Shown here: positions 18,053 to 27,081 of the stretch, one piece after another
Layout: every line of letters starts with the position of its first letter
Numbering within the stretch: the stretch's first letter is position 1
Assembly: GCF_046569695.1 (NCBI RefSeq)
Contig: NZ_JBKHUI010000014.1
Coordinates: 1-64,000, forward strand
DNA length: 64,000 nucleotides
DNA from: Kluyvera sp046569695
GTDB taxonomy: Bacteria > Pseudomonadota > Gammaproteobacteria > Enterobacterales > Enterobacteriaceae
Reading direction: 5' to 3'
The notes under the pieces: model-generated
Told to the model about the DNA's origin: nothing
What the model saw: the letters and a program-made list of their open reading frames with translations, nothing else
Databases searched by the model: none
Made by a program: the position numbers and the translations under genes

Positions 18053-18160
18053 GCCGGATAAGGCGTTTACGCCGCCATCCGGCAATCCGCACCGAATTGC
18101 CTGATGGCGCTACGCTTATCAGGCCTACTGTAGCCCGGCCGAGCGCAGCGACGCCGGGAC
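18053..18160. repeat. BIME with three REP-like units
   Basis: Two REP units (GCCGGATAAGGCGTTTACGC and TGCCTGATGGCGCTACGCTT) in opposite orientation are followed by a third unit of another class (TAGCCCGGCCGAGCGCAGCG). They fill most of the gap between ftsP and ygiQ. The rest, up to 18257, is the ygiQ leader. Confidence 0.85.
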
Positions 18161-18257
18161 TCACACCACGTTATAAATTCCCACTTCATTCATAGGGCAT
18201 TCGGGCTTATAATCCCCGGCCTTTGTCTATTTTTTTGCCAATTTTTTCGGAAGCAAT

Positions 18258-20429
18258 ATGAGCGCTATCTCCCTGATCCAACCGGATCGCGACCTTTTCT
18301 CCTGGCCGCAGTACTGGGCCGCCTGCTTTGGGCCGGCTCCGTTTTTGCCAATGTCACGTGAAGAGATGGATCAACTTGGCTGGGATAGCTGCGACATCAT
18401 TCTGGTAACCGGCGACGCCTACGTTGACCACCCGAGCTTCGGGATGGCGATTTGTGGCCGTATGCTGGAAGCGCAGGGCTTCCGCGTGGGGATCATCGCC
18501 CAGCCGGACTGGAACAGCAAAGACGACTTTATGCGTCTGGGCAAACCGAACCTGTTCTTCGGCGTCACTGCCGGCAACATGGACTCGATGATCAACCGTT
18601 ATACCGCAGACCGCAAGCTGCGCCATGACGATGCCTATACCCCAGACAACGTCGCGGGCAAACGCCCTGACCGCGCCACGCTGGTGTATACCCAGCGCTG
18701 TAAAGAAGCGTGGAAAGATGTGCCGGTTATCCTCGGCGGCATCGAAGCCAGCCTGCGCCGTACCGCGCACTATGACTACTGGTCCGATACCGTGCGCCGC
18801 TCGGTGCTGATTGACGCCAAAGCTGACATGCTGATGTTCGGTAACGGCGAGCGTCCGCTGGTTGAAGTGGCGCACCGTCTGGCGGCAGGCGAGCCAATCG
18901 CACAGATCCGCGACGTGCGTAACACCGCGATTATCGTCAAAGAAGCGCTGCCGGGCTGGTCCGGCGTCGACTCAACCCGCATCGACACCCCGGGGAAAAT
19001 CGACCCGATTCCGCATCCGTATGGTGAAGACCTGCCGTGTGCCGATAACAAACCGGTAGCACCGAAAAAGCAGGAAGCCAAAGCCGTTACCGTGCAGCCG
19101 CCGCGCCCTAAGCCGTGGGAGAAAACCTATGTCTTGCTGCCGTCCTTTGAAAAGGTCAAAGGCGACAAGGTGCTGTATGCCCACGCTTCCCGTATTCTGC
19201 ACCATGAAACCAACCCGGGCAGCGCCCGTGCGCTGATGCAGAAACAGGGTGACCGCAACATCTGGATTAACCCGCCGGCAATTCCGCTCTCCACCGAAGA
19301 GATGGATAGCGTGTTCGCGCTGCCGTACCAGCGTATTCCGCATCCGTCATACGGCAAGGCGCGTATCCCGGCGTATGAGATGATTCGTTTCTCTATCAAT
19401 ATCATGCGCGGCTGTTTCGGCGGCTGTTCCTTCTGCTCTATCACCGAGCACGAAGGGCGTATCATTCAGAGCCGCTCTGAAGATTCAATCATCAACGAGA
19501 TCGAAGCCATTCGTGACACGGTGCCGGGCTTCACCGGCATTATCTCCGACCTGGGGGGCCCAACGGCCAACATGTACATGCTGCGCTGTAAGTCGCCGCG
19601 TGCGGAGCAGACCTGCCGTCGTCTCTCCTGCGTGTACCCGGAAATCTGCCCGCATATGGATACCGACCATACGCCGACGATTAACCTCTATCGCCGCGCC
19701 CGTGACCTGAAAGGCATCAAGAAAATCCTTATCGCCTCTGGCGTCCGTTACGACCTGGCGGTGGAAGACCCGCGCTATATTAAAGAGCTGGCAACCCACC
19801 ACGTGGGCGGCTACCTGAAGATTGCGCCTGAACACACCGAAGAGGGGCCGCTGTCGAAGATGATGAAGCCGGGGATGGGCAGCTATCACCGCTTTAAAGA
19901 GCTGTTCGACACCTATTCGAAGCAGGCCGGTAAAGAGCAGTATCTGATCCCGTACTTTATCTCCGCCCACCCAGGGACGCGCGATGAAGATATGGTGAAC
20001 CTGGCACTGTGGCTGAAGCAGCACCGATTCCGTCTGGACCAGGTGCAGAATTTCTACCCGTCGCCGCTGGCGAACTCGACCACCATGTATTACACCGGCA
20101 AGAACCCGCTGGGTAAAATTGGCTATAAGAGTGAAGACGTGGTGATCCCGAAAGGCGATAAGCAGCGTCGTCTGCATAAAGCGTTGCTGCGCTATCACGA
20201 CCCGGCTAACTGGCCGCTGATCCGTACGGCGCTGGAGACGATGGGTAAAAAGCATCTGATCGGCAGCCGTCGTGACTGCCTGGTGCCTGCGCCAACGCTC
20301 GACGAGATGCGCGAAGCGCGTCGCCAGAACCGCAACACCCGCCCGGCGCTGACCAAGCACACGCCGGTGGCGCACCAGCGTCAGGCTCCAAACGGCATCA
20401 AAAAGCGTCCTAAACCCGCGTCGCGTTGA
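18258..20429 (+). CDS. ygiQ: radical SAM protein YgiQ
   Basis: 723-residue member of the YgiQ family of radical S-adenosylmethionine proteins. The iron-sulfur motif CX3CX2C is in MRGCFGGCSFCSITEH, about residues 385-393. An N-terminal domain and a Lys/Arg-rich disordered tail (ALTKHTPVAHQRQ onward) flank the barrel. The tail is somewhat shorter than in E. coli (739 residues). The reaction is not known for the family. GGAAG precedes the ATG. The gene is monocistronic, with a BIME before it and a strong terminator after it. Confidence 0.93.
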   Translation: MSAISLIQPDRDLFSWPQYWAACFGPAPFLPMSREEMDQLGWDSCDIILVTGDAYVDHPSFGMAICGRMLEAQGFRVGIIAQPDWNSKDDFMRLGKPNLFFGVTAGNMDSMINRYTADRKLRHDDAYTPDNVAGKRPDRATLVYTQRCKEAWKDVPVILGGIEASLRRTAHYDYWSDTVRRSVLIDAKADMLMFGNGERPLVEVAHRLAAGEPIAQIRDVRNTAIIVKEALPGWSGVDSTRIDTPGKIDPIPHPYGEDLPCADNKPVAPKKQEAKAVTVQPPRPKPWEKTYVLLPSFEKVKGDKVLYAHASRILHHETNPGSARALMQKQGDRNIWINPPAIPLSTEEMDSVFALPYQRIPHPSYGKARIPAYEMIRFSINIMRGCFGGCSFCSITEHEGRIIQSRSEDSIINEIEAIRDTVPGFTGIISDLGGPTANMYMLRCKSPRAEQTCRRLSCVYPEICPHMDTDHTPTINLYRRARDLKGIKKILIASGVRYDLAVEDPRYIKELATHHVGGYLKIAPEHTEEGPLSKMMKPGMGSYHRFKELFDTYSKQAGKEQYLIPYFISAHPGTRDEDMVNLALWLKQHRFRLDQVQNFYPSPLANSTTMYYTGKNPLGKIGYKSEDVVIPKGDKQRRLHKALLRYHDPANWPLIRTALETMGKKHLIGSRRDCLVPAPTLDEMREARRQNRNTRPALTKHTPVAHQRQAPNGIKKRPKPASR

Positions 20430-20431
20430 GT

Positions 20432-20464
20432 TAAAAAAATACCCGGCAAATGCCGGGTATTTTA
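20432..20464. terminator. bidirectional terminator after ygiQ
   Basis: The stem AATACCCGGCA / TGCCGGGTATT, with A-run upstream and TTTTAT downstream, can act on both strands, so it would end ygiQ and the converging dkgA transcript. Confidence 0.85.
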
Positions 20465-20538
20465 TGCCTGATGGCGCTGCGCTTATCAGGCCTACTCGAT
20501 GATTTGTAGGCCGGATAAGGCGTAGCCGCCATCCGGCG
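20465..20538. repeat. REP pair (BIME)
   Basis: Two inverted REP units (TGCCTGATGGCGCTGCGCTT and GCCGGATAAGGCGTAGCCGC) fill the space between the ygiQ terminator and the dkgA stop codon. Confidence 0.85.
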
Positions 20539-20549
20539 CTCCTTACGGC

Positions 20550-21377
20550 TTAACCGCCAAACTGGTCCGGGTCCGGGCCTAAACGCTTACCCTGATCCAG
20601 CTTCGTAATCTCACTCAGCTCATCTTTATCCAGACGGAAATCCCAGACGGCAAAGTTTTCGGTGATGCGCGACGGCGTGACCGATTTCGGGATCACCACC
20701 AGGCCGCTGTCGAGGTGCCAGCGAATGACGATTTGCGCTGGTGTCTTACCGTATTTATCCGCCAGAGCACGGATGACTTTCTGGTCAAACACCCCTTCAC
20801 CGCCCTGTGCCAGCGGGCTCCAGGACTCGGTCTGGATTTTATGCGTGGCGTTCCAGGCGTTCAGCTGACGCTGCTGCATCAGCGGATGCAGCTCAATCTG
20901 GTTGATAACCGGTGCGACGCCGGTTTCATCAATCAGCCGCTGCAGATGAGGCACCTGGAAGTTACACACGCCGATGCTCTTAATCAGCCCCTGTTTTTGC
21001 AGTTCAATCAGGCTCTTCCACGCATCGATATAGTGATCGGTTGCGGGAACCGGCCAGTGAATCAGATACAGGTCGAGATAGTCCAGCTGCAGGTGCTCCA
21101 GGCTCTCTTGCAGGGCATCCGCCGCGCGGAGATGGGAGTCATTCCACAGCTTGGTGGTGATGAACAGATCCTCACGAGCAACGCCCGCGCTCTTAATCGC
21201 TTTACCGACTCCCGACTCATTTTTGTAAGCGGCGGCGGTATCAATGGAGCGATAGCCCACCTCGAGTGCTTTATGAATCGCGGTGACGACTTCCTCATTC
21301 GTGGCCTGCCATACCCCAAGGCCGAGCTGCGGCATTACATTGCCATCGTGCAGTTTAATCACGGTTGGATGTGTCAT
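20550..21377 (-). CDS. dkgA: aldo-keto reductase DkgA (2,5-diketo-D-gluconate / methylglyoxal reductase)
   Basis: 275-residue NADPH-dependent aldo-keto reductase of the AKR5 group. It reduces 2,5-diketo-D-gluconate, methylglyoxal and other aldehydes in the cytoplasm. The catalytic tetrad is visible: Asp46 and Tyr51 in SIDTAAAYKNE, Lys76 in ITTKLWND, His107 in YLIHWPVP. The phosphate-binding IPKSVTPSRI lies near the C-terminus. It is downstream of yqhD and probably in its YqhC-controlled operon, although 227 bases with an ERIC element separate them. Confidence 0.96.
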   Translation of the reverse strand: MTHPTVIKLHDGNVMPQLGLGVWQATNEEVVTAIHKALEVGYRSIDTAAAYKNESGVGKAIKSAGVAREDLFITTKLWNDSHLRAADALQESLEHLQLDYLDLYLIHWPVPATDHYIDAWKSLIELQKQGLIKSIGVCNFQVPHLQRLIDETGVAPVINQIELHPLMQQRQLNAWNATHKIQTESWSPLAQGGEGVFDQKVIRALADKYGKTPAQIVIRWHLDSGLVVIPKSVTPSRITENFAVWDFRLDKDELSEITKLDQGKRLGPDPDQFGG

Positions 21378-21397
21378 GCATTTCTCCTTTTTACGAG

Positions 21398-21422
21398 CTT
21401 ATCGGGGCAATGCCCCGATAAG
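21398..21422 (-). terminator. perfect hairpin upstream of dkgA
   Basis: CTTATCGGGGC-AAT-GCCCCGATAAG is an eleven-base perfect stem 20 bases upstream of the dkgA start, within the yqhD-dkgA gap. Read on the minus strand it is not followed by a T-run, so processing or attenuation is more likely than full termination. Confidence 0.45.
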
Positions 21423-21469
21423 GTTTGTAGGATTAAGTCTGGTCGAAATATGCAAAAACGAAAGTTTGC

Positions 21470-21592
21470 TCGTCGTCTTTCAAGCCGCCGATGCGTTGTC
21501 TGCGCCAGCTCACCCCAGTCACTTACTGATGTAAGCTCCCGGGGATTCGCTGCCTTGACGCCTTTCTGCAGCTCGAAATACTTAGAGCAAGA
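21470..21592. repeat. ERIC element in the yqhD-dkgA gap
   Basis: The centre (about 21508-21550) matches the two conserved ERIC cores: CTCACCCCAGTCACTTACT and GATGTAAGCTCCCGGGGATTC, the latter within a base or two of the standard ERIC1R core. The outer arms (TTTCAAGCCGCCGATGC and CTGCAGCTCGAAATACTTAG) are also recognisable. It is about 123 bp long with diverged ends. Confidence 0.85.
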
Positions 21593-21604
21593 AACGGAGG
21601 GCGA

Positions 21605-22768
21605 TTAGCGTGCTGCTTCGTAAATACGGCGGCTCACGTCGAGGGTAATATCCTGATTTTCACCCAGTTTGGTCATACCGTGCTCTTCGAGTTTTTTCAG
21701 CAGCGCAGGGATAGAGCTGCCGTCCAGACCGTAGTCGGACAGGCGAGTTGGCACACCCATTTGTTCGAAGAAGCTGCGGGTCGCGGCGATAGCAGCGTCG
21801 ATGCGCGCATCGTCAGAACCTTCGGTAATGTTCCAGACGCGTTCTGCGTACTGCAGCAGTTTGGCGCGTTTGGTATCGCGTTTTTCATTCCACAGTGCAG
21901 GCAGCACGATAGCCAGCGTCTGCGCGTGATCCAGGCCGTGCATTGCGGTCAGTTCGTGGCCCAGCATATGGGTTGCCCAGTCCTGCGGCACGCCAGCACC
22001 AATCAGGCCGTTCAGCGCCTGAGTTGCAGCCCACATCACGTTGGCACGAACGGCGTAGTTTTCCGGTTCCTGCAGCGCTTTCGGGCCATCTTCAACCAGC
22101 GTCAGCAGAATGCCTTCTGCGAAGCGGTCCTGAATTTTGCCGTCAACCGGGTAGGTGACGTACTGCTCTACGGTGTGAACGAACGCATCCACAACGCCGT
22201 TTGCGACCTGACGCGGCGGCAGGGTATAGGTATAAACCGGGTCCAGAATGGCGAATACCGGCTGCACGTGTGGTGACATAAAGGCGCGTTTGTCACCGGT
22301 GGTTTTACGAGAGATAACGGCGCCTTTGTTGGACTCGGAACCGGTCGCTGGCAGCGTTAGCACGGAACCCATTGGGATAGCGCTGGTGACGTTGCTGCCG
22401 TAGGTTTCCAGAATTTCCCACGGGTCGATGCTTTCATCGTAGTGCGCGGCAGCAGCGATAAACTTGGTGCCGTCCAGCACGGAACCGCCGCCAACGGCCA
22501 GCAGGAAGGTGACTTGCTCTTCGCGGGCGATTTTCACCGCGTTCATCAGCGTTTCATAAGATGGGTTTGGCTCAATACCGCCGAACTCCAGCACGTCCAG
22601 ACCTTGCAGCGCGCTCAGCACCTGGTCCAGCACGCCGGTTTTTTTCACGCTACCGCCGCCGTAGGTAATCAGTACGCGAGCGTCAGCGGGGATCTGAGCG
22701 CGCAGGTTTTCGATAGCACCTTTACCGAACAGAATGCGGGTTGGGGTATGAAGATCAAAATTAAACAT
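21605..22768 (-). CDS. yqhD: NADPH-dependent aldehyde reductase YqhD
   Basis: 387-residue iron-type alcohol dehydrogenase fold, with a zinc site in E. coli. It reduces aldehydes such as acrolein, malondialdehyde, glyoxal and short aliphatic aldehydes with NADPH. Nucleotide-binding loops GGGSVKKTG and AVGGGSVLDGTKF are visible. The metal-binding region with the conserved histidines is MLGHELTAMHGLDHAQTLAI. Length and sequence match E. coli YqhD closely. It is divergent from its activator gene yqhC. Confidence 0.96.
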   Translation of the reverse strand: MFNFDLHTPTRILFGKGAIENLRAQIPADARVLITYGGGSVKKTGVLDQVLSALQGLDVLEFGGIEPNPSYETLMNAVKIAREEQVTFLLAVGGGSVLDGTKFIAAAAHYDESIDPWEILETYGSNVTSAIPMGSVLTLPATGSESNKGAVISRKTTGDKRAFMSPHVQPVFAILDPVYTYTLPPRQVANGVVDAFVHTVEQYVTYPVDGKIQDRFAEGILLTLVEDGPKALQEPENYAVRANVMWAATQALNGLIGAGVPQDWATHMLGHELTAMHGLDHAQTLAIVLPALWNEKRDTKRAKLLQYAERVWNITEGSDDARIDAAIAATRSFFEQMGVPTRLSDYGLDGSSIPALLKKLEEHGMTKLGENQDITLDVSRRIYEAAR

Positions 22769-22886
22769 TGCTCGTTCCCTATAGTGTGGGTGGAAAAAGA
22801 GGGCGGTGAGGGGTCATCACCGAATGACATCATTGTGGTCTTCGACGTCGTACCTCTCAATGCACATTTCTGCGATTGTCTTGCCC

Positions 22887-22910
22887 ATTTCTCCATAGCT
22901 CTGGAGAAAT
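22887..22910. promoter_or_regulatory. dyad in the yqhC-yqhD divergent region
   Basis: ATTTCTCCA-TAGCTC-TGGAGAAAT has nine-base perfect arms around a six-base centre. It lies about 120 bases upstream of yqhD and 56 bases upstream of yqhC. Position and symmetry suggest an operator, and YqhC is the natural candidate, but AraC proteins usually bind direct repeats. That makes the assignment uncertain. Confidence 0.4.
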
Positions 22911-22965
22911 ACGTTAAACAAAGCCACAATGACAGCGTTGGAAAAAGTACCTGGAGCCCTCGTTG

Positions 22966-23859
22966 ATGAACCGTGAAGAGATCTGTGCGCTGCTGACAGA
23001 AAAGATTAAGCAGCTGAAAAATAAAGAACAAAACCTGAGAACCTTGCTGCCGGATATTCAGCTTATTTATGGTACTCAGCCAAGTGGTCGCACACCGGTG
23101 ATGTATCGCCCGGGCATCGTGTTTCTCTTTTCCGGCTATAAGATTGGCTATATCAACGAGCGCACCTTCCGCTACGATGCCAACGAATATCTGCTGTTGA
23201 CAGTACCTTTACCCTTCGAATGTGAAACTTTTGCGACCGGGGATGCGCCGCTGGCCGGATTACGCCTGGATGTTGATATCCTGCAGCTACAGGAACTGCT
23301 GATGGATATTGGCGAAGATCCGCTGTTTCACCCGTCGTCGATGGCGGAAAGCGGGATTAACTCGGCCACGCTCTCCGAAGAGATTCTCTGCGCCTCGGAA
23401 CGCCTGCTGGACGTGATGGAGCGCCCGTTGGACGCCCGCATTCTGGGGAAACAGATTATCCGTGAGATGCTCTACCACGTGCTGACCGGGCCGCGAGGCG
23501 GTGCGTTAATGGCGCTGGTTAGCCGCCAGACCCATTTCAGCCAGATTAGTCGGGTGCTCAAGCGTATCGAGAGCCAGTACACCGAAACGCTCAGCGTGGA
23601 TCAGCTCGCCGCTGAGGCTAATATGAGCCTGTCGGCGTTTCACCATAACTTTAAGTCGGTGACCAGCACCTCGCCGTTACAGTATCTGAAGACCTATCGT
23701 TTGCATAAAGCGCGGATGATGATGGTGCACGACGGGCTGAAGGCCAGCGCCGCGGCAATGCAGGTGGGGTACGAAAGCGCTTCGCAGTTCAGCCGGGAGT
23801 TTAAGCGTTATTTCGGCATGACGCCGGGAGAGGATGCTGCAAGGCTGCGGGGAATGTAA
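22966..23859 (+). CDS. yqhC: AraC-family activator YqhC of yqhD-dkgA
   Basis: 297-residue regulator. The N-terminal domain (about 1-185) is of the AraC-N type of YqhC. The C-terminal HTH pair contains LSVDQLAAEANMSLSAFHHN and QVGYESASQFSREFKRYFG. In E. coli it activates yqhD and dkgA in response to glyoxal and related aldehydes, probably through cysteines in the sensor domain. CTGGAG precedes the ATG at 22966; a TTG directly before it is in frame but is less likely. Confidence 0.93.
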   Translation: MNREEICALLTEKIKQLKNKEQNLRTLLPDIQLIYGTQPSGRTPVMYRPGIVFLFSGYKIGYINERTFRYDANEYLLLTVPLPFECETFATGDAPLAGLRLDVDILQLQELLMDIGEDPLFHPSSMAESGINSATLSEEILCASERLLDVMERPLDARILGKQIIREMLYHVLTGPRGGALMALVSRQTHFSQISRVLKRIESQYTETLSVDQLAAEANMSLSAFHHNFKSVTSTSPLQYLKTYRLHKARMMMVHDGLKASAAAMQVGYESASQFSREFKRYFGMTPGEDAARLRGM

Positions 23860-23862
23860 TTT

Positions 23863-23980
23863 GTCGCTCGGGCGAGGCGTTTACGCCGACCCGGGGGGCG
23901 GGTGCCATTCCCGGCGTCGCGTTGCTCGGCCGGGCTACAATGCGTTGGTAGGCCTGATAAGCGAAGCGCCATCAGGCATG
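23863..23980. repeat. REP elements between yqhC and yghB
   Basis: A degenerate unit (CCCGGCGTCGCGTTGCTCGG, about 23911-23940) and a typical REP (GTAGGCCTGATAAGCGAAGC, 23947-23979) lie between the convergent yqhC and yghB genes. Confidence 0.75.
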
Positions 23981-23997
23981 ATATGGCACGTTACCGA

Positions 23998-24657
23998 TTA
24001 CGCGTCGCAATACTTCTTCTTAATCACCACAATCACCGTGCCCAGAAGCCCGGCAACCAACAGGACAATGGGCAGGATCATCAGGAAGGTCATCACCTGA
24101 TCTTCATGACGTTTCACAAACGGGATCATGCTAATGGCATAACCTAAGCTCGTCACCACGCCCACCCACAGCAGCGCGCTCAGCCAGTTAAAAATCTGAA
24201 AGCGGCGGTTCGACAGGCCGGAGATGCCCGCCATGGTAGGCAGCAGAGTGCGAACGAATGCCAGAAAACGTCCCGCCAGCAACGCCAGCAGACCGTGACG
24301 GTCAAACATACAGGTTGCGCGCTGGTGGTATTTATCCGGCAGCTGCGCCAGCCAACCTTTCACCACGCGGGTGTTACCCAACCAACGGCCCTGAATATAG
24401 CTCAGCCAGCAGCCGAGGCTGGCGGCCGCGGTCAGAATGGCAATGGTAGGAACGTAGCCCATCACGCCCTTCGCAATGAGCGCGCCCGCTAATAGCAGAA
24501 GGCTATCGCCGGGTAAGAATGAAGCGGGAAGCAGGCCATTTTCCAGAAAAAGAGTGGCAAACATGACCAGATAAACGACCCCCACGACGTGCGGATTCGC
24601 CAGAGCAGCAAAATCGTGCTGCCAAAGCGCGGCGACAATATCTTGAATAACGACCAT
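23998..24657 (-). CDS. yghB: DedA-family membrane protein YghB
   Basis: 219-residue inner-membrane protein of the DedA/SNARE-associated family. With YqjA it is required in E. coli for normal cell division, Tat export and membrane-potential homeostasis. The family motifs FLENGLLPASFLPGDS and GRFLAFVRTLLPTMAG (essential arginine) are present, with four to five hydrophobic spans and a basic C-terminus. The start at 24657 (MVVIQDI, after AGGAATGTTC) equals the E. coli length; the frame is open to 24714. Confidence 0.94.
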   Translation of the reverse strand: MVVIQDIVAALWQHDFAALANPHVVGVVYLVMFATLFLENGLLPASFLPGDSLLLLAGALIAKGVMGYVPTIAILTAAASLGCWLSYIQGRWLGNTRVVKGWLAQLPDKYHQRATCMFDRHGLLALLAGRFLAFVRTLLPTMAGISGLSNRRFQIFNWLSALLWVGVVTSLGYAISMIPFVKRHEDQVMTFLMILPIVLLVAGLLGTVIVVIKKKYCDA

Positions 24658-24904
24658 GAACATTCCTGTGGAACAGCGTTTTCGCTTATTGTACGCCCGA
24701 AAGATTAAGAACACCTTGATCGCGTGCGCAACTCATGAAGCCGCGCTGTCCTGATTTACTGACAACAACGCGGAAACGGTTTACGCAGACGGTGGTGAAT
24801 CACTTCGGGGACCGACTGTTCTCAACATCGGTGACGCGCCTGACTGACGCATCAAAAACATTGCTAACCCACCCGATAGCCTGGGCCACCGGGCTGAGGT
24901 CATG

Positions 24905-26092
24905 TTACACGATGCGGGCAAATCCTGCCGCTAAATCCGCAATCAGATCGTCAACGTTTTCTAAACCGATATGGACGCGCACCAGCGTGCCGGTGAAATC
25001 GATTTTTCCTTCCGGACGAATGCTGGCGAGTTCGGACGGCTGATTCGCCAGAATCAGCGACTCAAATCCGCCCCAGGAGTAGGCCATGCTGAACAGCGAG
25101 AAGTTATCGAGATAGTTCGCCAGCTCTTCATTGTTCAGCTGTTTTTTAAGCACAAATGAGAACAGGCCGCTGCTGCCGGTAAAATCACGCTTCCAGAATT
25201 CATGCCCTTTACTGCCCGGCAGCGCAGGGTGGTTCACGCGCTCAACCTGCGGCTGTTGCGCCAGCCATTCGGCAACCTTCAGGCTGCTTTCATGGTGCTG
25301 ACGTAAACGCACGCCCAGCGTACGCAGGCCGCGGCTGGTCATGTAAGCGGTATCGGCGTCGAGCATCTGGCCCATCAGGTAGGCGTTTTCGCGCAGTTGT
25401 GCCCAGCAGCGTTCGTTAGACACCGCAGTACCGACCATTGCATCCGAGTGGCCAATCAGGTATTTGGTGCCTGCCTGAATGGAGATGTCGATACCGAAAT
25501 CGAGCGCTTTAAACAGAATCCCCGCCGCCCAGGTATTGTCGATCATGATGATCGCTTCAGGCGCGACGCGGCGCACGGCGGCAACGATGGCCGGAATGTC
25601 GTGCACTTCCATGGTGATGGAGCCAGGGGATTCCAGGAACACGATTTTGGTGTTGGGCTTAATCAGTTCGGCAATCCCTTCGCCGATCATCGGGTCAAAC
25701 CAGCTGGTGGTGACGCCCAGTTTGCCGAGAATTTTGGTGCAGAAGTCCTGACTTGGCTCATAGGCGGTGTTGGTCATCAGCACATTATCGCCCTGTTCCA
25801 CAAACGCCAGGATGGTATTGGCGACCGCGGCCGCACCGCACGGGAAGAGGGCGCAGCCGGCACCGCCTTCCAGTTCACACATTGCTTCCTGCAATGAGAA
25901 GTGGGTGAGAGTGCCGCGACGGCCGTAGAACAGCTCGCCGTTAGCGCGGTTGTGGGTCGCATGCTTTTTGGCGGCGACCGTGTCGAACACCAGCGAAGAG
26001 GCGCGCTGAATGACGCTGTTCACCGATCCCTGGGTGTATTTTTTGCTGCGTCCGGCGTTAACCAGCGCGGTATCGAGGTGCTTGTCTGCCAT
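24905..26092 (-). CDS. metC: cystathionine beta-lyase MetC
   Basis: 395-residue PLP enzyme that splits cystathionine to homocysteine, pyruvate and ammonia in methionine synthesis. The PLP lysine lies in SIQAGTKYLIGHSD; YGRRGTLTHFSLQEAM is typical of the Cys/Met-metabolism family. It is divergent from exbB, and a MetJ-type box lies just upstream. The 247 bases between its stop and yghB hold nothing I can name. Confidence 0.96.
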   Translation of the reverse strand: MADKHLDTALVNAGRSKKYTQGSVNSVIQRASSLVFDTVAAKKHATHNRANGELFYGRRGTLTHFSLQEAMCELEGGAGCALFPCGAAAVANTILAFVEQGDNVLMTNTAYEPSQDFCTKILGKLGVTTSWFDPMIGEGIAELIKPNTKIVFLESPGSITMEVHDIPAIVAAVRRVAPEAIIMIDNTWAAGILFKALDFGIDISIQAGTKYLIGHSDAMVGTAVSNERCWAQLRENAYLMGQMLDADTAYMTSRGLRTLGVRLRQHHESSLKVAEWLAQQPQVERVNHPALPGSKGHEFWKRDFTGSSGLFSFVLKKQLNNEELANYLDNFSLFSMAYSWGGFESLILANQPSELASIRPEGKIDFTGTLVRVHIGLENVDDLIADLAAGFARIV

Positions 26093-26111
26093 TTTCTGTC
26101 TGCCTGTTTTT

Positions 26112-26127
26112 ATACGTCTGGATGGCT
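26112..26127 (-). promoter_or_regulatory. MetJ met-box pair upstream of metC
   Basis: On the minus strand AGCCATCC is followed directly by AGACGTAT, the second matching the AGACGTCT met box in seven of eight bases. It lies about 20 bases from the metC ATG, as in E. coli, where MetJ with S-adenosylmethionine represses the gene. Confidence 0.6.
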
Positions 26128-26261
26128 AAATTAACACGATTGCACGCGGGATCTACCGTTTAGTGCGCGAACAGCAGAAAATTTTGCCAAAAAACCGGCT
26201 GAAAACTTTTTTACTGCGTAAGCGCAAGGAAAATAAGTGTGATTTGGGTCAATATGTAAAT

Positions 26262-26280
26262 ACTAATGAGAACTACTATC
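26262..26280 (+). promoter_or_regulatory. Fur box upstream of exbB
   Basis: ACTAATGAGAACTACTATC matches 13 of 19 positions of the Fur consensus GATAATGATAATCATTATC. It lies 64 bases before the exbB GTG, where iron repression of exbBD is expected. Confidence 0.65.
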
Positions 26281-26343
26281 AATTCGGCGATGTTTTGATA
26301 TTATTGTGCTCAGAATTTGTGATTTATGTCCTGGAGATACACA

Positions 26344-27075
26344 GTGGGTAATAATTTGATGCAGGCGGATCTCTCCGTTTGGGGTATGTATCATCATGCC
26401 GACATCGTGGTTAAAGTGGTCATGATTGGCTTGATACTGGCATCCGTCGTCACCTGGGCTATTTTCTTCAGCAAGGGTGCTGAGCTTCTTTCCCATAAGC
26501 GCCGCCTCAAGCGCGAACAGAAACTGTTAGGCGAAGCGCGTTCCCTGAATCAGGCGAATGAAATTGCGGCTGCATTCGATGCCCGCAGCCTGAGCACGCA
26601 GTTAATCAACGAAGCTGAGAACGAGCTGGAGCTCTCTGCAGGTTCGGAAGATAACGAAGGCATTAAAGAACGTACCGGCTTCCGTCTGGAACGTCGCGTG
26701 GCGGCCGTGGGTCGTCATATGGGCCGTGGTAACGGTTTCCTGGCGACCATCGGCGCTATCTCCCCGTTCGTCGGCCTGTTTGGTACCGTATGGGGTATCA
26801 TGAACAGCTTCATCGGCATCGCCCAGACCCAGACCACTAACCTGGCGGTTGTGGCGCCGGGTATCGCAGAAGCGCTGCTGGCGACCGCGATTGGCCTGTT
26901 CGCCGCGATTCCAGCGGTGGTTATCTATAACATCTTTGCGCGTCTGATTGGCGGCTTTAAAGCCAACCTGAGCGACGTTGCGGCGCAGGTTCTGCTGCTG
27001 CAAAGCCGTGACCTGGACCTCAGCGCCAGCGGCGTACATCCGGTGCGTACCGCCCAGAAATTACGAGTAGGTTAA
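26344..27075 (+). CDS. exbB: TonB-system proton channel subunit ExbB
   Basis: 243-residue inner-membrane protein with three helices. With ExbD it uses the proton gradient to energise TonB, which drives siderophore and B12 uptake through the outer membrane. The motif RRVAAVGRHMGRGNGFLATI and the helix block PFVGLFGTVWGIMNSF are family marks. The GTG at 26344 (GTG GGT AAT) follows CTGGAG and fits the known N-terminus MGNNLMQ. The frame is open from 26326. Confidence 0.96.
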   Translation: MGNNLMQADLSVWGMYHHADIVVKVVMIGLILASVVTWAIFFSKGAELLSHKRRLKREQKLLGEARSLNQANEIAAAFDARSLSTQLINEAENELELSAGSEDNEGIKERTGFRLERRVAAVGRHMGRGNGFLATIGAISPFVGLFGTVWGIMNSFIGIAQTQTTNLAVVAPGIAEALLATAIGLFAAIPAVVIYNIFARLIGGFKANLSDVAAQVLLLQSRDLDLSASGVHPVRTAQKLRVG

Positions 27076-27081
27076 CGCCCC

